Assembly: GCF_047124445.1 (NCBI RefSeq)
Contig: NZ_CP138921.1
Location: 2,852,001-2,916,000, forward strand
DNA: 64,000 bases
Source of the DNA: Shimia sp047124445
GTDB taxonomy: Bacteria; Pseudomonadota; Alphaproteobacteria; Rhodobacterales; Rhodobacteraceae
Reading direction: 5' to 3'
The position numbers were made by a program, and so were the translations under genes. This document shows, in pieces, positions 45,701 through 56,384 of this stretch; position 1 is the first letter of the stretch, and each line of letters starts with the position of its first letter. Under the pieces are notes generated by a model that was not told where the DNA came from, made no database searches, and worked only from the letters and a program-made list of their open reading frames with translations.

Positions 45701-48700
45701 TTACTCGGTCACAATCAGACGGGTCGCATCGGTGTTGGCACGGTACTGCGGGCGATACATGTCTTCCACCGACGCGGCTGGATGATGATACGCACCCGGA
45801 GACACCGCGCGCACGATATACGCCAACCTAAAGGGTTGATCTGATTGCCAATCCACAGCAGCCAGGAACCGATCAGAGCGGAACTCGCTGTGCTCGGCAA
45901 AAGTCGGTTGCAGCCAGTCCAAAGCCCGCACATCCCCGCTCGACAGCAAGTTCGGATTATCAATCTCAAACCCGGCTGGCAGCGGATCATTGACCATCAA
46001 ACGCGCGCCAACTTTGCTGGACGGCGTGACCGTCAGCACCGTGACGAAGCGATCGCCCGTTGTCACCTGCGGACCGGTGACCTCTGTGCCTTCCATGGTG
46101 AAATACTGGCGCGACAGTTGGTACCCATAGCCACCACTCTGGATTGGGTACGTCGGCACACCAACGGTGGTGACCGTAACCGGTTGCGGCGCATCTCCTT
46201 CATTTTTCAACGCAAAATCCGAAGTCATGGCGCTGTCAGGCACACGCTCTAGCAACGGCCCATCCAAGGCCGCACCATTCAGGCTCAGCGTATTGGACCC
46301 GGCGTCCTCAATCAACGCATGCGCCGCCATAAGCGACCACACTGATTCCTGCGTAGAAAGATCACGCCCCGGCGCCGTCACCCGTGTCAGCAGGGCATTG
46401 CGATCCATCGCCGCGCTGCCTGCCTCAACGGCCAAGGTCAAAGCTCCCGCCGCATCACGCAGGTTGGTGCCATAATCCACACGCCACAATGGGCTCTCGT
46501 TGCTCTGCGATTGCCCTTCAATCAACCTTGCAGACTGACGGAACATAAAATCAGCACGGGTCTGATCGCCGTAAAACCCTAAAGCCGCCCCAAGTTGTGC
46601 CGCTGCCAAAGGTGTCGCAAAGGCCTCCGCTTTTACATCAGCGTAGTAACGCAAATCGCCCATGTTCGCCGCGCCTTCGCGGGCCAAGACCATCAGCGCA
46701 TAGGCCAAGTCCTCGCCACCTTGGTCAAAGTCAGGCGCATAGTTCACACGATTGCGCAGATTGTTCATGGCCTGCGTGAAAGCCAACTCGGTCACGGCAT
46801 GCCCCTGCGCCTTTGCACGAGACAGGAAGTCGCTCACATAGGCGTCCAACCAGAAATCACCGGGCGCAGGCTGCCAAAGCCCAAAGGCCCCATTGCTGGA
46901 CTGACGGGTGAGCACCAGCTCGATGGCGTCGGCAATCCGGCTGTCCAATGTCTGGCTTGCCGCCAATCCGAGAGCATCGGCCACATCCTCGAAATACAAG
47001 AGCGGCAGAGTTTGGGACGCGACTTGCTCGGTGCAGCCGTACGGATAGCGATCCAATGCCCGCATCAAACCCGGCGCGTCAAACCGTGCCAACGCTCCGG
47101 ACGACAAGACCGCCTCGGCTGTGCCTGGCCGCAAGTCCGCAAACAGATCAGAGCCTAACGTGAGGCTTTCGCCTGCCGCCAACACCACCTGACGGGTTTC
47201 GCTTATGGCTGGGTCGTTGTCTCGAACCGGCAGCACAAGTTTCTTGGTGAGCAGTTTTCCGTCCGGCGTCGTCAGCGCGACGTCAATGCTGTGGTCGCCA
47301 ACATCTTGCGCCACAAGTGGCACGGACAAACGGGCAGAGCCCAGGTCTTCCAATGTCAAACCGGACGGGACTGCATCCGTCGCCAGTGTCACACCGTCAC
47401 TCGCCACCACATCCAAACCCATGCGCCCGGAGGGACCTTCGGCATGAACAAACTCCAACAGCAGACGGCTTTCATCCCCCGGTGCGAGGAACCGCGGCAG
47501 GCTTGCGGTCACCACAACTGGATCACGCACAAGCACCTCTTGTTCGGCCTGACCGACACCGGTTGCAGACCAAGCCACGGCCATAAGCCGCACAGCGCCA
47601 TTGAACTCCGGAATGTTGAACTGCACCTGTGCCATGCCATCGGCGCCAACTTCGACAGGACCTTGGAAATAGGCCACAAGCTCTTCTGTTGGCGGCGGCG
47701 AGTCAAAACTCGACCCGGCATTGGCATCACCGCCTGACCGCAACGCCCCCATGGAACCAGACATACCATTGATCAAGCGACCATAAATGTCTCGAATTTC
47801 CATGCCCAAGCGACGTTGGCCAAAATAATGACCCGACGGATCTGGGCTCTCAAAGCTGGTCAGATTGAGGATACCCACATCCACAGCTGCCAAGGTCACA
47901 AAAGCGGTTTCGCCCTCTGCCACACCGTCAACTTTCAGGGACACATCCAATGGACCACGCGGCGCAATTTGCGCCGGGGCGATGAGGTCAACCGACAGCT
48001 GCTTGGCGCCCGGATCCACCTTTGCATAGCTGAGCCCGAGCGCCCGCGCTGGGTTCTTGCCAGCTGGCACATCAGAGGGCCGGATCACCGAAGCCGTCAC
48101 ATATGCGCCTGCCCCCCATTCATCCGTGACGGTCAGCGGGATCAGATTTTCGCCTTCACTGACCTCCACCGCCTGCATGGAAATCAACCGGTTGGACATC
48201 ACAGAGATAAGCGCCGTTCCTGCAAAACGCGGCACCAGACGCAACTGCGCAGTGTCGCCACTGCGGAACATGTCTTTGTCCAATGACAGTTCCAGCGTGT
48301 CCGGGGTTTCGCTCGCATCCACCGGCGCATACCAACCCGCGTAGAACTCAACGGCGCTAGACACAAAATCGCCGCCGGTCTGTTCCACCACAATCTCGTA
48401 GCGGCCCCAATCCACCTGTGCAGCAACGTCCACAACGGCGTCACCCAGCGTTGCAGATCCATTGGCCACAGCTGTGCGGCGCGTGGTTGGTTCCCACTCC
48501 CAGCTGCCGCCCAATTGGTACCACTGATAGCGTGTTTCCACGCGGTTGATAGTCCATTGTACTGGCATGTTCGTGCGCGACAGGTCGGATGCCAAGGCCA
48601 ACAGTTCAAACCGAGCCGTGCCACCCTCCGGCACGACATCCTCGTCAAATTGTGGTTTGATCCCGATCAGCGCGGTTTGCGCGGCAACCGGATGGGACAT

Positions 48701-51139
48701 TCGGCGCTCCACTGGGCGGCCAGAGCCTTCAAGCACACGCATGGTGATATCCGCAGACAGCGCGCGCCCTGCCGCATCTTGAGATGGCAGCGGCAGGAAG
48801 ATATCTGCACGGCCTTGGGCATCCGTTACATCGCCATAGAAATATTCCGTTTGACCATAGAAAGGCTGGTCATAGCGGCCAAAGCGATATCCTTCATACC
48901 CTTCAATCTCGGACTGCGCCCTCAGGGTGAGCTGCCCTTCAACACTCAAATCTGCCGCTGGTGCACCAAACAAATACCGCGCTTCGAGCGCAAGCGGGGC
49001 TGGATCATCCTCGGTCAAAGGGCTACTTGGCGGGGTCATCTCAAAATCGATGCGTTCCGGCAAGAAATCCTCAACGAGCACCTTGGCTGTGGCCAAAGCC
49101 GGGGCCTCCAGGTCGGACTTGAACTCCAACGTCCAGCGGCCACGTGGCACGGTCATTCCAAGCGGCATGTCAAACACGTGACCACCGGCAACACCCGCAG
49201 TTGACACCTCGCGGCTGTACTCCACACCATCGGGGCGAGTCAAAATGGCAGTCACTGGCAAAGACGGCAGGGCTTCGGCGACTGGACCGCGTGCCAATGC
49301 TGTCACATGGATGGTCTCACCCGCGCGGTAGGCACCTCGATCCGTTGCTACAAACAGATCAATTGGTGGCGCCGCGGGGCGGCCCTCGACACCACGGTCA
49401 GACAGATCAAACGCTGGATCTGTGAGAGACAGGAACGTAAAATCCTCTCCCGTTTCGACCAATAACAACGCCGGTGCTTGCGCGCCGTTGCCACGTGTCA
49501 AACCCGCATCAAACCGCGCATAGCCCTCTGCATCACTGGAAACAGTTCCCAAAACGCGATTGGCCCTGGAAATCAGCGATACTTTGGCCTGATCCATGGC
49601 CGTGGCATCGGACAAGCGGCGCACAAAGGCGTGCAAGCCGTCCGTTCCGTTCAAGCTGGTCAAGCCAATATCAGACAGCAAGAACCATTGCGTGGCGGCG
49701 GTTTCATCGTATTTATCCGCGCCTGGCAGATCGGCGGTCAATGCATAGACGCCAGCCGGCTGACCCGCGACCAAATCTGCCATCGGAAGACGGGTTGTCA
49801 CGGTCTGGTTCAGTGTATTCTGAACCTCGCCGGTTCCGGTCCAGATGGTTTCTGCCACATCGCGGGCAAAGTCATCCACTTGCCAGTAACTCAGGGGTTG
49901 TCCAAAGTAACTGTCCTGAATGGCGCGCAGAATGTTGCGGTCATTCACACGCTGCAAGGTCAGGTCCACCTCATCCAGATTTACGGTCTCAATCGGAAGG
50001 CCCGCATCTTGGCTGCGCGGCAAAACATAGGCCCGCCCTCCAAAGGCCACACTTGGGCTGCGATCGCGCACATAAGCGTTGAGCGTAATGTCCTTGATCA
50101 GCGTTTCGCCACTTTGTGCCGGCAGACCTTCGCGGAAGGTCACTTCGAGGCGCTGCCCATGTGTAAGCCCTTCAACACAGATGCGGCGCTCTTCGACGTT
50201 CAAGGCCATTTGCGAGGTTGGCAGCTTCACAAACGGCGCGTAATCCTGCCCAACCTTAATCAGAGGTTCATTGAACTCCGCACAAAAACGCGACTCTTCT
50301 AGATCACTGTCCACAACATGCTCAGACACACGGAACCCATATTTGCCAATGGCTGCGTCCAATCTCTGCGCCACATCAGTGCGCGGTTGGATCGATTCGG
50401 CCAGCCGAAGGCTACGCAGCACCGCTTTGCCCCGATCCTGCTCCTCCAGTTGGTCTGCCATCAAGATCAGAGCATTCACGCGTTCCGCGCGATCTTCCGC
50501 CCGTAGGTAGGCGTTGATGCTGCCGAGGAAAGCGCGCTCACGATAGGTGCGGGTTTCCGAAGACTTGTCGCTTTTCAGGTCAGCGTTCAGGCGCGCATAT
50601 TCGTGCCACAGGTCACTTCGGTCCGATTTTGCCAAGGCGCCGCCGGTCCAGCGCATGGCGCTCAGATTGTTGCCTTCGGCGCGGCGTTCTTGCGCCGCAT
50701 CGAGCATTGCTTGCACGGTCCAAGGACCGCCAGCATGATACCGCCCGATATTGGTGGCCAGATCTTTGGCGTGGTCAAAGTCAGATTTTCTCAGAAAGGT
50801 CAGGTCTTCTGCGCGCCCACTCGCCAAGAAATGCGCACCGCGCGGTGTCTCAAATACTTCCGCGGACAGGGCGCCTTCGTAAGGTTGACGGTCACTGATT
50901 GCAGATTTTGGGAAACAGGCATTAGATTTCTGATTGAAGGTAAACGCCACACAGTCCTGATTGGCCAAACAGGCCCCAATGCAAGCGTCGTAGGTCGTAT
51001 CAAACAGGTTTTGCAGGTCCGATCCGTAGAAATCCACGTCGCGGCTCACGACGATACGGCGATCCGGCACAAATGTGTCTTCGGCATATGCCAAACCAGA
51101 ACAAACAGTCAAAATTGCAGCCACAAAAATACGAAACAT
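45701..51139 (-). CDS. Bacterial alpha-2-macroglobulin with PAN domain and thioester
   Basis: A very large periplasmic protein, 1812 residues, proposed to trap proteases that enter the periplasm. It has a signal peptide (MFRIFVAAILTVCSGLAYA) without a lipobox, then an unusual PAN/apple domain at about residues 27-95 with six cysteines (TTYDACIGACLANQDCVAFTF). Repeated MG domains follow. The thioester motif CTEQ is at 1369-1372, so the covalent trap is predicted to be functional. The C-terminus contains the terpenoid-like alpha-helical domain. It is 1 base from pbpC. It differs from E. coli YfhM in lacking a lipobox and adding the PAN domain. Confidence 0.93.
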   Translation of the reverse strand: MFRIFVAAILTVCSGLAYAEDTFVPDRRIVVSRDVDFYGSDLQNLFDTTYDACIGACLANQDCVAFTFNQKSNACFPKSAISDRQPYEGALSAEVFETPRGAHFLASGRAEDLTFLRKSDFDHAKDLATNIGRYHAGGPWTVQAMLDAAQERRAEGNNLSAMRWTGGALAKSDRSDLWHEYARLNADLKSDKSSETRTYRERAFLGSINAYLRAEDRAERVNALILMADQLEEQDRGKAVLRSLRLAESIQPRTDVAQRLDAAIGKYGFRVSEHVVDSDLEESRFCAEFNEPLIKVGQDYAPFVKLPTSQMALNVEERRICVEGLTHGQRLEVTFREGLPAQSGETLIKDITLNAYVRDRSPSVAFGGRAYVLPRSQDAGLPIETVNLDEVDLTLQRVNDRNILRAIQDSYFGQPLSYWQVDDFARDVAETIWTGTGEVQNTLNQTVTTRLPMADLVAGQPAGVYALTADLPGADKYDETAATQWFLLSDIGLTSLNGTDGLHAFVRRLSDATAMDQAKVSLISRANRVLGTVSSDAEGYARFDAGLTRGNGAQAPALLLVETGEDFTFLSLTDPAFDLSDRGVEGRPAAPPIDLFVATDRGAYRAGETIHVTALARGPVAEALPSLPVTAILTRPDGVEYSREVSTAGVAGGHVFDMPLGMTVPRGRWTLEFKSDLEAPALATAKVLVEDFLPERIDFEMTPPSSPLTEDDPAPLALEARYLFGAPAADLSVEGQLTLRAQSEIEGYEGYRFGRYDQPFYGQTEYFYGDVTDAQGRADIFLPLPSQDAAGRALSADITMRVLEGSGRPVERRMSHPVAAQTALIGIKPQFDEDVVPEGGTARFELLALASDLSRTNMPVQWTINRVETRYQWYQLGGSWEWEPTTRRTAVANGSATLGDAVVDVAAQVDWGRYEIVVEQTGGDFVSSAVEFYAGWYAPVDASETPDTLELSLDKDMFRSGDTAQLRLVPRFAGTALISVMSNRLISMQAVEVSEGENLIPLTVTDEWGAGAYVTASVIRPSDVPAGKNPARALGLSYAKVDPGAKQLSVDLIAPAQIAPRGPLDVSLKVDGVAEGETAFVTLAAVDVGILNLTSFESPDPSGHYFGQRRLGMEIRDIYGRLINGMSGSMGALRSGGDANAGSSFDSPPPTEELVAYFQGPVEVGADGMAQVQFNIPEFNGAVRLMAVAWSATGVGQAEQEVLVRDPVVVTASLPRFLAPGDESRLLLEFVHAEGPSGRMGLDVVASDGVTLATDAVPSGLTLEDLGSARLSVPLVAQDVGDHSIDVALTTPDGKLLTKKLVLPVRDNDPAISETRQVVLAAGESLTLGSDLFADLRPGTAEAVLSSGALARFDAPGLMRALDRYPYGCTEQVASQTLPLLYFEDVADALGLAASQTLDSRIADAIELVLTRQSSNGAFGLWQPAPGDFWLDAYVSDFLSRAKAQGHAVTELAFTQAMNNLRNRVNYAPDFDQGGEDLAYALMVLAREGAANMGDLRYYADVKAEAFATPLAAAQLGAALGFYGDQTRADFMFRQSARLIEGQSQSNESPLWRVDYGTNLRDAAGALTLAVEAGSAAMDRNALLTRVTAPGRDLSTQESVWSLMAAHALIEDAGSNTLSLNGAALDGPLLERVPDSAMTSDFALKNEGDAPQPVTVTTVGVPTYPIQSGGYGYQLSRQYFTMEGTEVTGPQVTTGDRFVTVLTVTPSSKVGARLMVNDPLPAGFEIDNPNLLSSGDVRALDWLQPTFAEHSEFRSDRFLAAVDWQSDQPFRLAYIVRAVSPGAYHHPAASVEDMYRPQYRANTDATRLIVTE

Positions 51140-51297
51140 TAGGCTTCTCCATCAATCAATGGCGCAATGGTGCCATGGGGGCCACGGACTTGGCAACGAT
51201 AAGAAATTCAGCAAATGCAGCCTATCCGATTAAGCAGATATTCATGGACATTTGAGAGAACGACGAACAACGGATTGGACGATTTAGGGATCGGCGT

Positions 51298-53478
51298 ATG
51301 TCGCTGGCGCAAAAACTTGCGGACGAAAGACGGGCACGTTTGGCAGCCGAACGCTTGCTGGAGCTGAAAAAGCGCGAGCTTTATGCAGCCAACCGCAAGC
51401 TGGGCAAACATGCTGCGCAATTGTCCAATGAAATCGTCGAAACCCGCGCTGAATACCAAACCGTCGTCAACGAAAACAAGAAAGTCCGCAACGAACTTGA
51501 GACTGCCAAAGAGCGTGCGGACAAAGCGGAGCAGCGGCTGTGGCATTCCATCGCAACGATTCGCGATGGTTTCGCTTTCTTTGATGCCAAAGGCAAAATG
51601 ATCGCCGCCAACCCAGCGTATCTTGCCATTTTTGAAGGTGCTGACCACATCAAACCCGGCATCAGCTATCAGGAAATCATGGAGTTTGCCGCCCATGAGG
51701 GGTTGTTTGTGCTCGAAGACACCTCGCCTGATGACTGGTGCAACATGATGGAGCAGCGCTGGCACGACAACGAACCGGAGCCGGTGATTGTCCGACTTTG
51801 GAACGAAGAATTCCTGAAACTGATCGACCAACGGGATCAGGGCGAAGACCGCGCCAGCCTCGCGATGAACATCACTGAATCTGTGCGTAAAGAGGCCGAA
51901 CTTCAACGGGCGCGTCAGGAGGCAGAGGCCGCCAGTCAGGCCAAATCCGCCTTCCTTGCGAACATGAGCCACGAGCTGCGCACCCCAATGAACGGCGTGG
52001 TGGGTATGGCCAGCCTGCTGATGGACACCACACTAAGCGAAGAACAACGTCTGTTTGCCTCCACCATCAAAAACTCAGGCGAGGCGCTGCTCTCCATCAT
52101 TAATGACGTGCTCGACTACTCTAAGCTGGGCGCCGAAAACGTTGGCCTGCGGACAGAGCCGTTTGATCTGGAGCGCTGTATCCACGAGGTCATGACGCTG
52201 CACCAGGTCTCCGCCCGTGAAAAAGGCGTGGAACTGTTGGTGGATTACGACCTGTTCCTGCCCACAAAGTTTGTCGGCGACATCGGACGTATGCGTCAGA
52301 TATTGACCCACCTTGTGGGCAATGGCGTAAAGTTCACCCATCACGGGCATGTTCAGGTGCAGGTGGTAGGTGTGATCACCAATGACGGCTCTGAGGCGGT
52401 GATCCATGTGACCGTGCAAGACACCGGCATTGGCATCCCGGAAGAAAAACTCGACCACATCTTTGGTGAGTTCAACCAGGTCGACACCAGCCAGAACCGC
52501 GAGTTCGAAGGCACTGGTCTAGGATTGGCGCTGACCAAACAGCTCGTAGGTCTGATGTCCGGCGAAATCTGGGTGGATTCTGTTGTGGGAGAAGGGACCT
52601 CTTTTGGGTTCCGTCTCTCTATGCCGATCGAAGAAGACTGCGAACAGCTGCCGATCCCGCTGCCCGATAGTGTCCAGCACATTCTTGTGGCCTCTGATGT
52701 CGAAGTGAACAGCGACCTGCTGCACAAGCAGTTAGAGCAAATGGGCGCGACAGTGACCATTTGTACGGACCAAACCCAGGTGCTGCTGCTGGCACCACAT
52801 GTGGATTTGATTCTGGCGGACCACACCCCGACCGGCATCAACGCCCGCGAGTTGAGCACCGAGCTGCAAAAAATGGAAGTCACCACACCGATCCTGGCGC
52901 TGACCAGCGATCTGAAGGTGTTTGCCGGTATGGAAAAAGACTCGCTGGTGAAGGCGATTTTGCAGAAACCGGGCTCGCGCGCCGAGTTGAACCTCGGCAT
53001 TGCCAAAGCCGCCAGCGCTGGCACGTCTCAACGCAGCAAACCAACCAAACGGCGCATGCGTGTGTTGTCCGCAGAGGACAACAAGACAAACCGCCTGGTG
53101 TTGGAAAAGCTGCTCAAGTCACTGAACATTGATCTTGAGTTTGCCCACGATGGCGTTGAAGCTGTCGAAAAATTCAAATCTTACGAGCCTGACCTGATCT
53201 TTATGGATATCTCCATGCCGCGTATGGATGGCACCGAAGCCACCCAGAAAATTCGCGAGATAGAAGAGGCCACCAAAGGCCACGTGCCAATTGTTGCGCT
53301 GACCGCTTTGGCCAACGATGGCGATGAGGAACACATCTTGTCACACGGTTTGGACAGGTATCTGACCAAACCATTGCGCAAGAAGGAAATCTTCAAAGTG
53401 ATTGCCGAAGTCTATACCGGCGAGACTGTGGATCCGTTCCCAGAGCCTGAAGAGCTGCCGCTTCAGGCCTCCGGATAA
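51298..53478 (+). CDS. Cytoplasmic hybrid histidine kinase with two receiver-like domains
   Basis: A 726-residue soluble sensor kinase. Residues 1-85 are a long coiled coil (heptad-rich KLADERRARLAAERLLELKKREL), followed by a PAS domain (IATIRDGFAFFDAKGKMIAANPAYLAIFEG). HisKA has His225 in NMSHELRTPMNG; the HATPase domain has DTGIGIPEEKL and EGTGLGLALTKQL. The first receiver (about 475-590) is degenerate: it has lost the acidic pair and has ADHTP where the MDxxMP loop should be. The second has Asp637 in LIFMDISMP. No Hpt or response regulator is adjacent. It converges on yaaA, overlapping it by 16 bases. Confidence 0.92.
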   Translation: MSLAQKLADERRARLAAERLLELKKRELYAANRKLGKHAAQLSNEIVETRAEYQTVVNENKKVRNELETAKERADKAEQRLWHSIATIRDGFAFFDAKGKMIAANPAYLAIFEGADHIKPGISYQEIMEFAAHEGLFVLEDTSPDDWCNMMEQRWHDNEPEPVIVRLWNEEFLKLIDQRDQGEDRASLAMNITESVRKEAELQRARQEAEAASQAKSAFLANMSHELRTPMNGVVGMASLLMDTTLSEEQRLFASTIKNSGEALLSIINDVLDYSKLGAENVGLRTEPFDLERCIHEVMTLHQVSAREKGVELLVDYDLFLPTKFVGDIGRMRQILTHLVGNGVKFTHHGHVQVQVVGVITNDGSEAVIHVTVQDTGIGIPEEKLDHIFGEFNQVDTSQNREFEGTGLGLALTKQLVGLMSGEIWVDSVVGEGTSFGFRLSMPIEEDCEQLPIPLPDSVQHILVASDVEVNSDLLHKQLEQMGATVTICTDQTQVLLLAPHVDLILADHTPTGINARELSTELQKMEVTTPILALTSDLKVFAGMEKDSLVKAILQKPGSRAELNLGIAKAASAGTSQRSKPTKRRMRVLSAEDNKTNRLVLEKLLKSLNIDLEFAHDGVEAVEKFKSYEPDLIFMDISMPRMDGTEATQKIREIEEATKGHVPIVALTALANDGDEEHILSHGLDRYLTKPLRKKEIFKVIAEVYTGETVDPFPEPEELPLQASG

Positions 53479-54236
53479 TCGCGCAGGAACACCCAGCGGT
53501 CACCTTCGGACATGTCCGGCTGGAAACGGTAGCCGCCGTAGTCAAAATTCTTGAGCCCTTCCGCCTCGGTCAGGCGATTGTGGATGACGTAACGCGCCAT
53601 GCTGCCCCGCGCCTTTTTGGCAAAGAAAGAGACGATCTTGGCCTCGCCGTTTCGCTCTTCCATGAACACCGGCGTGATGACGCGCAGCTTCAGCGCCTTC
53701 AGGTCAACGGCGCCAAAATATTCCTGGCTGGCGCAGTTGACCAATGTGTCGGTGTTCAGCTCTTCCGCCTGCGCGCGCAACGCTTTGGCTGGCGCCTGAC
53801 GCCAATACTCATAGAGCGACTTTCCGCGACGTGTTTTGAGGCGGCTGCCCATTTCCAGACGATAGGGCTGCATCGCATCCAGCGGGCGCAAAATGCCATA
53901 GAGACCTGACAATATCCGCAAGTGATCTTGTGCCCAGGCCATCTCATCCGTCTCTAGGCTGGCCGCATCCAAACCAACATAAGTGTCGCCCGCAAAGGCA
54001 TGTACAGCAGGACGTGTCAGATCTACTGATGGAGCCTCTTCAAAGGCCTTGAACCGATCGCGGTTGAGTTTCGCCAAGTCCAGGCTCAGGTCCATCAGTT
54101 TGCGCAGATCGGCAAGCGTCAAATTGCGCGCCGTCTTGGCCAAACGCACGGCGTCTTCCTGAAACGCGGGCTCCGTCATCGGGCCCTCAACCGGGTCCCA
54201 ATTCAAGCGTTTGGCAGGCGAAATCACAACGAGCAT
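53463..54236 (-). CDS. yaaA: Peroxide stress protein YaaA (DUF328/UPF0246)
   Basis: A 257-residue member of the UPF0246 family, which in E. coli limits Fenton damage by reducing free iron under peroxide stress. The N-terminus MLVVISPAKRLNWD and the segments LSGLYGILRPLDAMQPYRLEMG and FFAKKARGSMARYVIHNRLTEAEGLKNFDYGGYRF are highly characteristic. The last 16 bases overlap the end of the convergent kinase gene. It lies 27 bases after recQ on the same strand. Confidence 0.93.
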   Translation of the reverse strand: MLVVISPAKRLNWDPVEGPMTEPAFQEDAVRLAKTARNLTLADLRKLMDLSLDLAKLNRDRFKAFEEAPSVDLTRPAVHAFAGDTYVGLDAASLETDEMAWAQDHLRILSGLYGILRPLDAMQPYRLEMGSRLKTRRGKSLYEYWRQAPAKALRAQAEELNTDTLVNCASQEYFGAVDLKALKLRVITPVFMEERNGEAKIVSFFAKKARGSMARYVIHNRLTEAEGLKNFDYGGYRFQPDMSEGDRWVFLRDYPEA

Positions 54237-54263
54237 TTGGCGGTCCTTCTGTTTGAAGTCTAT

Positions 54264-56303
54264 CTAGTTGGCATCCCGGAGAATTTCCAGAAAGGCATCC
54301 CCAAAACGTTCGGCACGGCGATCCCCGAGCAATCGCTCCATCGCCTGCGCGTCCCGAGGCTTAGTGCTGGCAACTTTCGCCAGCATCCCAGCGGAACAAC
54401 TCATCGGTTTGTCGATGCCCTCTGGGCCACGCAGCAGATTTGATTGCGCCTCCAGCAATTGGTCATAGAGGTCCGCATCCTGCCGGCCGGCGATCTTTCG
54501 GCGGCTTGGGTGCATTTGCTCCGCTTCACCGTTGATAACTTCGAGGAAAGCATCCCCGTAGTTGGCAAGCTTCTTGGCGCCGACGCCATTCACCCGCGCC
54601 ATTTCGTCCTGATTGCTCGGGCGCACCTCGGCCATCTCTGCGAGCGTACGATCCGGGAAAATCACATAGGCGGGCACCTTCGCCGCCTCGGCCAAGGCGC
54701 GGCGTTTGGCTTTCAAAGCGGACATCAGCGGCGCATTTTCTTCGCTGACCAATGTTTTGGCCGCAGGACGCCGCGAGGTGGCGCGGATAGTGTCACGTCG
54801 GAGCTTGACGGTTTCTTCGTCGCGCAAAACTGGCCGCGCCCGTTCGGTCATCATAAGCGCGCCATGGCGTTCCGGGTTGGGACGCACCAGATCGTGCCCC
54901 ATCATCTGACGGAACACGGCCTGCCACTGGCGTTTGTCGTACTCCTTACCAACGCCATAGGTCGGCAGCACATCATGCCCCCGTTCACGCACCTTGTCGG
55001 TCTCATTGCCAAGCAAGATGTCAATCAAGTGACCGGTGCCAAACCATTCGCCCGTGCGCAAAATCGCAGACAGAGCTTTGCGCACCGCTTCGGTGCCATC
55101 AAACACCTCAGGCGGCGTGTCGCAGAGGTCACATTTCCCGCAGGTGACCTCTGTTTCTCCGAAGTATTGCAAGAGGTTCGCACGACGGCATTCCAAAGCC
55201 TCCGCCAAACCAAGCAGAGCATTGAGGCGCGCGTGGTCCGCCGCGCGGCGTTCAGGCGGCGCAAGGCCTTCGTCAATTTGTGAGCGACGCAATCTAATGT
55301 CGTCTGGGCCAAACAGTGTAAGCGTTTCCGCTGGCGCGCCATCCCGCCCAGCGCGACCAATCTCCTGGTAATAGGCCTCAATCGACTTGGGCAAATCCGC
55401 ATGGGCAACCCAGCGAATGTCTGGCTTATCCACCCCCATGCCAAAGGCCACGGTTGCGACAACAATCAACCCGTCCTCGCGCTGGAACCGCACTTCGGTG
55501 TCGCGTCGTTTCTGTGGGTCCATACCGCCGTGATAATGCAGCGCCAAATGACCTTCGTCTCGCAGCGCTTTTGCAAGAGTTTCGGTTTTGGCGCGGGTGC
55601 CACAATAGACAATGCCGGATTGCCCTTTGCGGGCAGCGGCAAACTGCAGGATCTGCTTTCGGGGATTGTCCTTGGCGGCAAAAGCCAAGTGCAGGTTGGG
55701 GCGATCAAAGCCGTGCAGAAAGGTCTCTGGTGCGACTCCACCAAACAAACGCTCCACAATCTCGTCTCGGGTTTCGGCATCCGCCGTGGCTGTGAAGGCC
55801 GCAATTGGCACATCTAGTGCCCGCTGTAATTCCCCTATGCGCAGATAATCAGGCCGAAAATCATGCCCCCATTGGCTAACGCAATGCGCTTCATCCACCG
55901 CAATCAGGCCAACGCCTATTTGGCGCAACATGCCCAGCGCGGCGCCGGAGGCCAGTCGTTCTGGCGCGATGTAAAGCAGCTTGAGACGCCCAGCGTCAAT
56001 CGCATCCCACACCTGTGCGGTCTCTTCTTCGGTATTGCCAGACGTGAGCGCGCCCGCTTCCACCCCTGCCTCACGCAAAGCACGCACCTGATCCCGCATC
56101 AGTGCGATCAGCGGTGAAATCACAACGGTAACGCCACCGCGGATAAGGGCAGGCAATTGATAACAGAGGGATTTGCCGCCGCCGGTTGGCATGATTGCCA
56201 ACACATTGTCACCACGTGTGACAGCTTCCACGATGTCTTCTTGTCCCGGGCGGAAGGCGTCAAAGCCAAAAACATCGCTCAGAACCGTGGTTGCGGCCTG
56301 CAT
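54264..56303 (-). CDS. recQ: ATP-dependent DNA helicase RecQ
   Basis: A 3'-5' superfamily 2 helicase for recombination and replication restart, 679 residues. It has Walker A MPTGGGKSLCYQLPA near residue 40, the DEAH box in AVDEAHCVSQWGHDFRPDY near 134 and motif VI QEIGRAGRDG. The RQC zinc motif (CRRANLLQYFGETEVTCGKCDLC) and a C-terminal HRDC domain (QDEMARVNGVGAKKLANYGDAFLEVI) follow. A second HRDC-like tail ends the protein. It precedes yaaA on the same strand. Confidence 0.97.
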   Translation of the reverse strand: MQAATTVLSDVFGFDAFRPGQEDIVEAVTRGDNVLAIMPTGGGKSLCYQLPALIRGGVTVVISPLIALMRDQVRALREAGVEAGALTSGNTEEETAQVWDAIDAGRLKLLYIAPERLASGAALGMLRQIGVGLIAVDEAHCVSQWGHDFRPDYLRIGELQRALDVPIAAFTATADAETRDEIVERLFGGVAPETFLHGFDRPNLHLAFAAKDNPRKQILQFAAARKGQSGIVYCGTRAKTETLAKALRDEGHLALHYHGGMDPQKRRDTEVRFQREDGLIVVATVAFGMGVDKPDIRWVAHADLPKSIEAYYQEIGRAGRDGAPAETLTLFGPDDIRLRRSQIDEGLAPPERRAADHARLNALLGLAEALECRRANLLQYFGETEVTCGKCDLCDTPPEVFDGTEAVRKALSAILRTGEWFGTGHLIDILLGNETDKVRERGHDVLPTYGVGKEYDKRQWQAVFRQMMGHDLVRPNPERHGALMMTERARPVLRDEETVKLRRDTIRATSRRPAAKTLVSEENAPLMSALKAKRRALAEAAKVPAYVIFPDRTLAEMAEVRPSNQDEMARVNGVGAKKLANYGDAFLEVINGEAEQMHPSRRKIAGRQDADLYDQLLEAQSNLLRGPEGIDKPMSCSAGMLAKVASTKPRDAQAMERLLGDRRAERFGDAFLEILRDAN

Positions 56304-56384
56304 TTTTCACCTTTTGTTGGGACAATCTGCGTTTCGCGCGACTGTCCCATAGGCAGGCGGAAGCCTCAAGCCCGAAGGCGCAGG

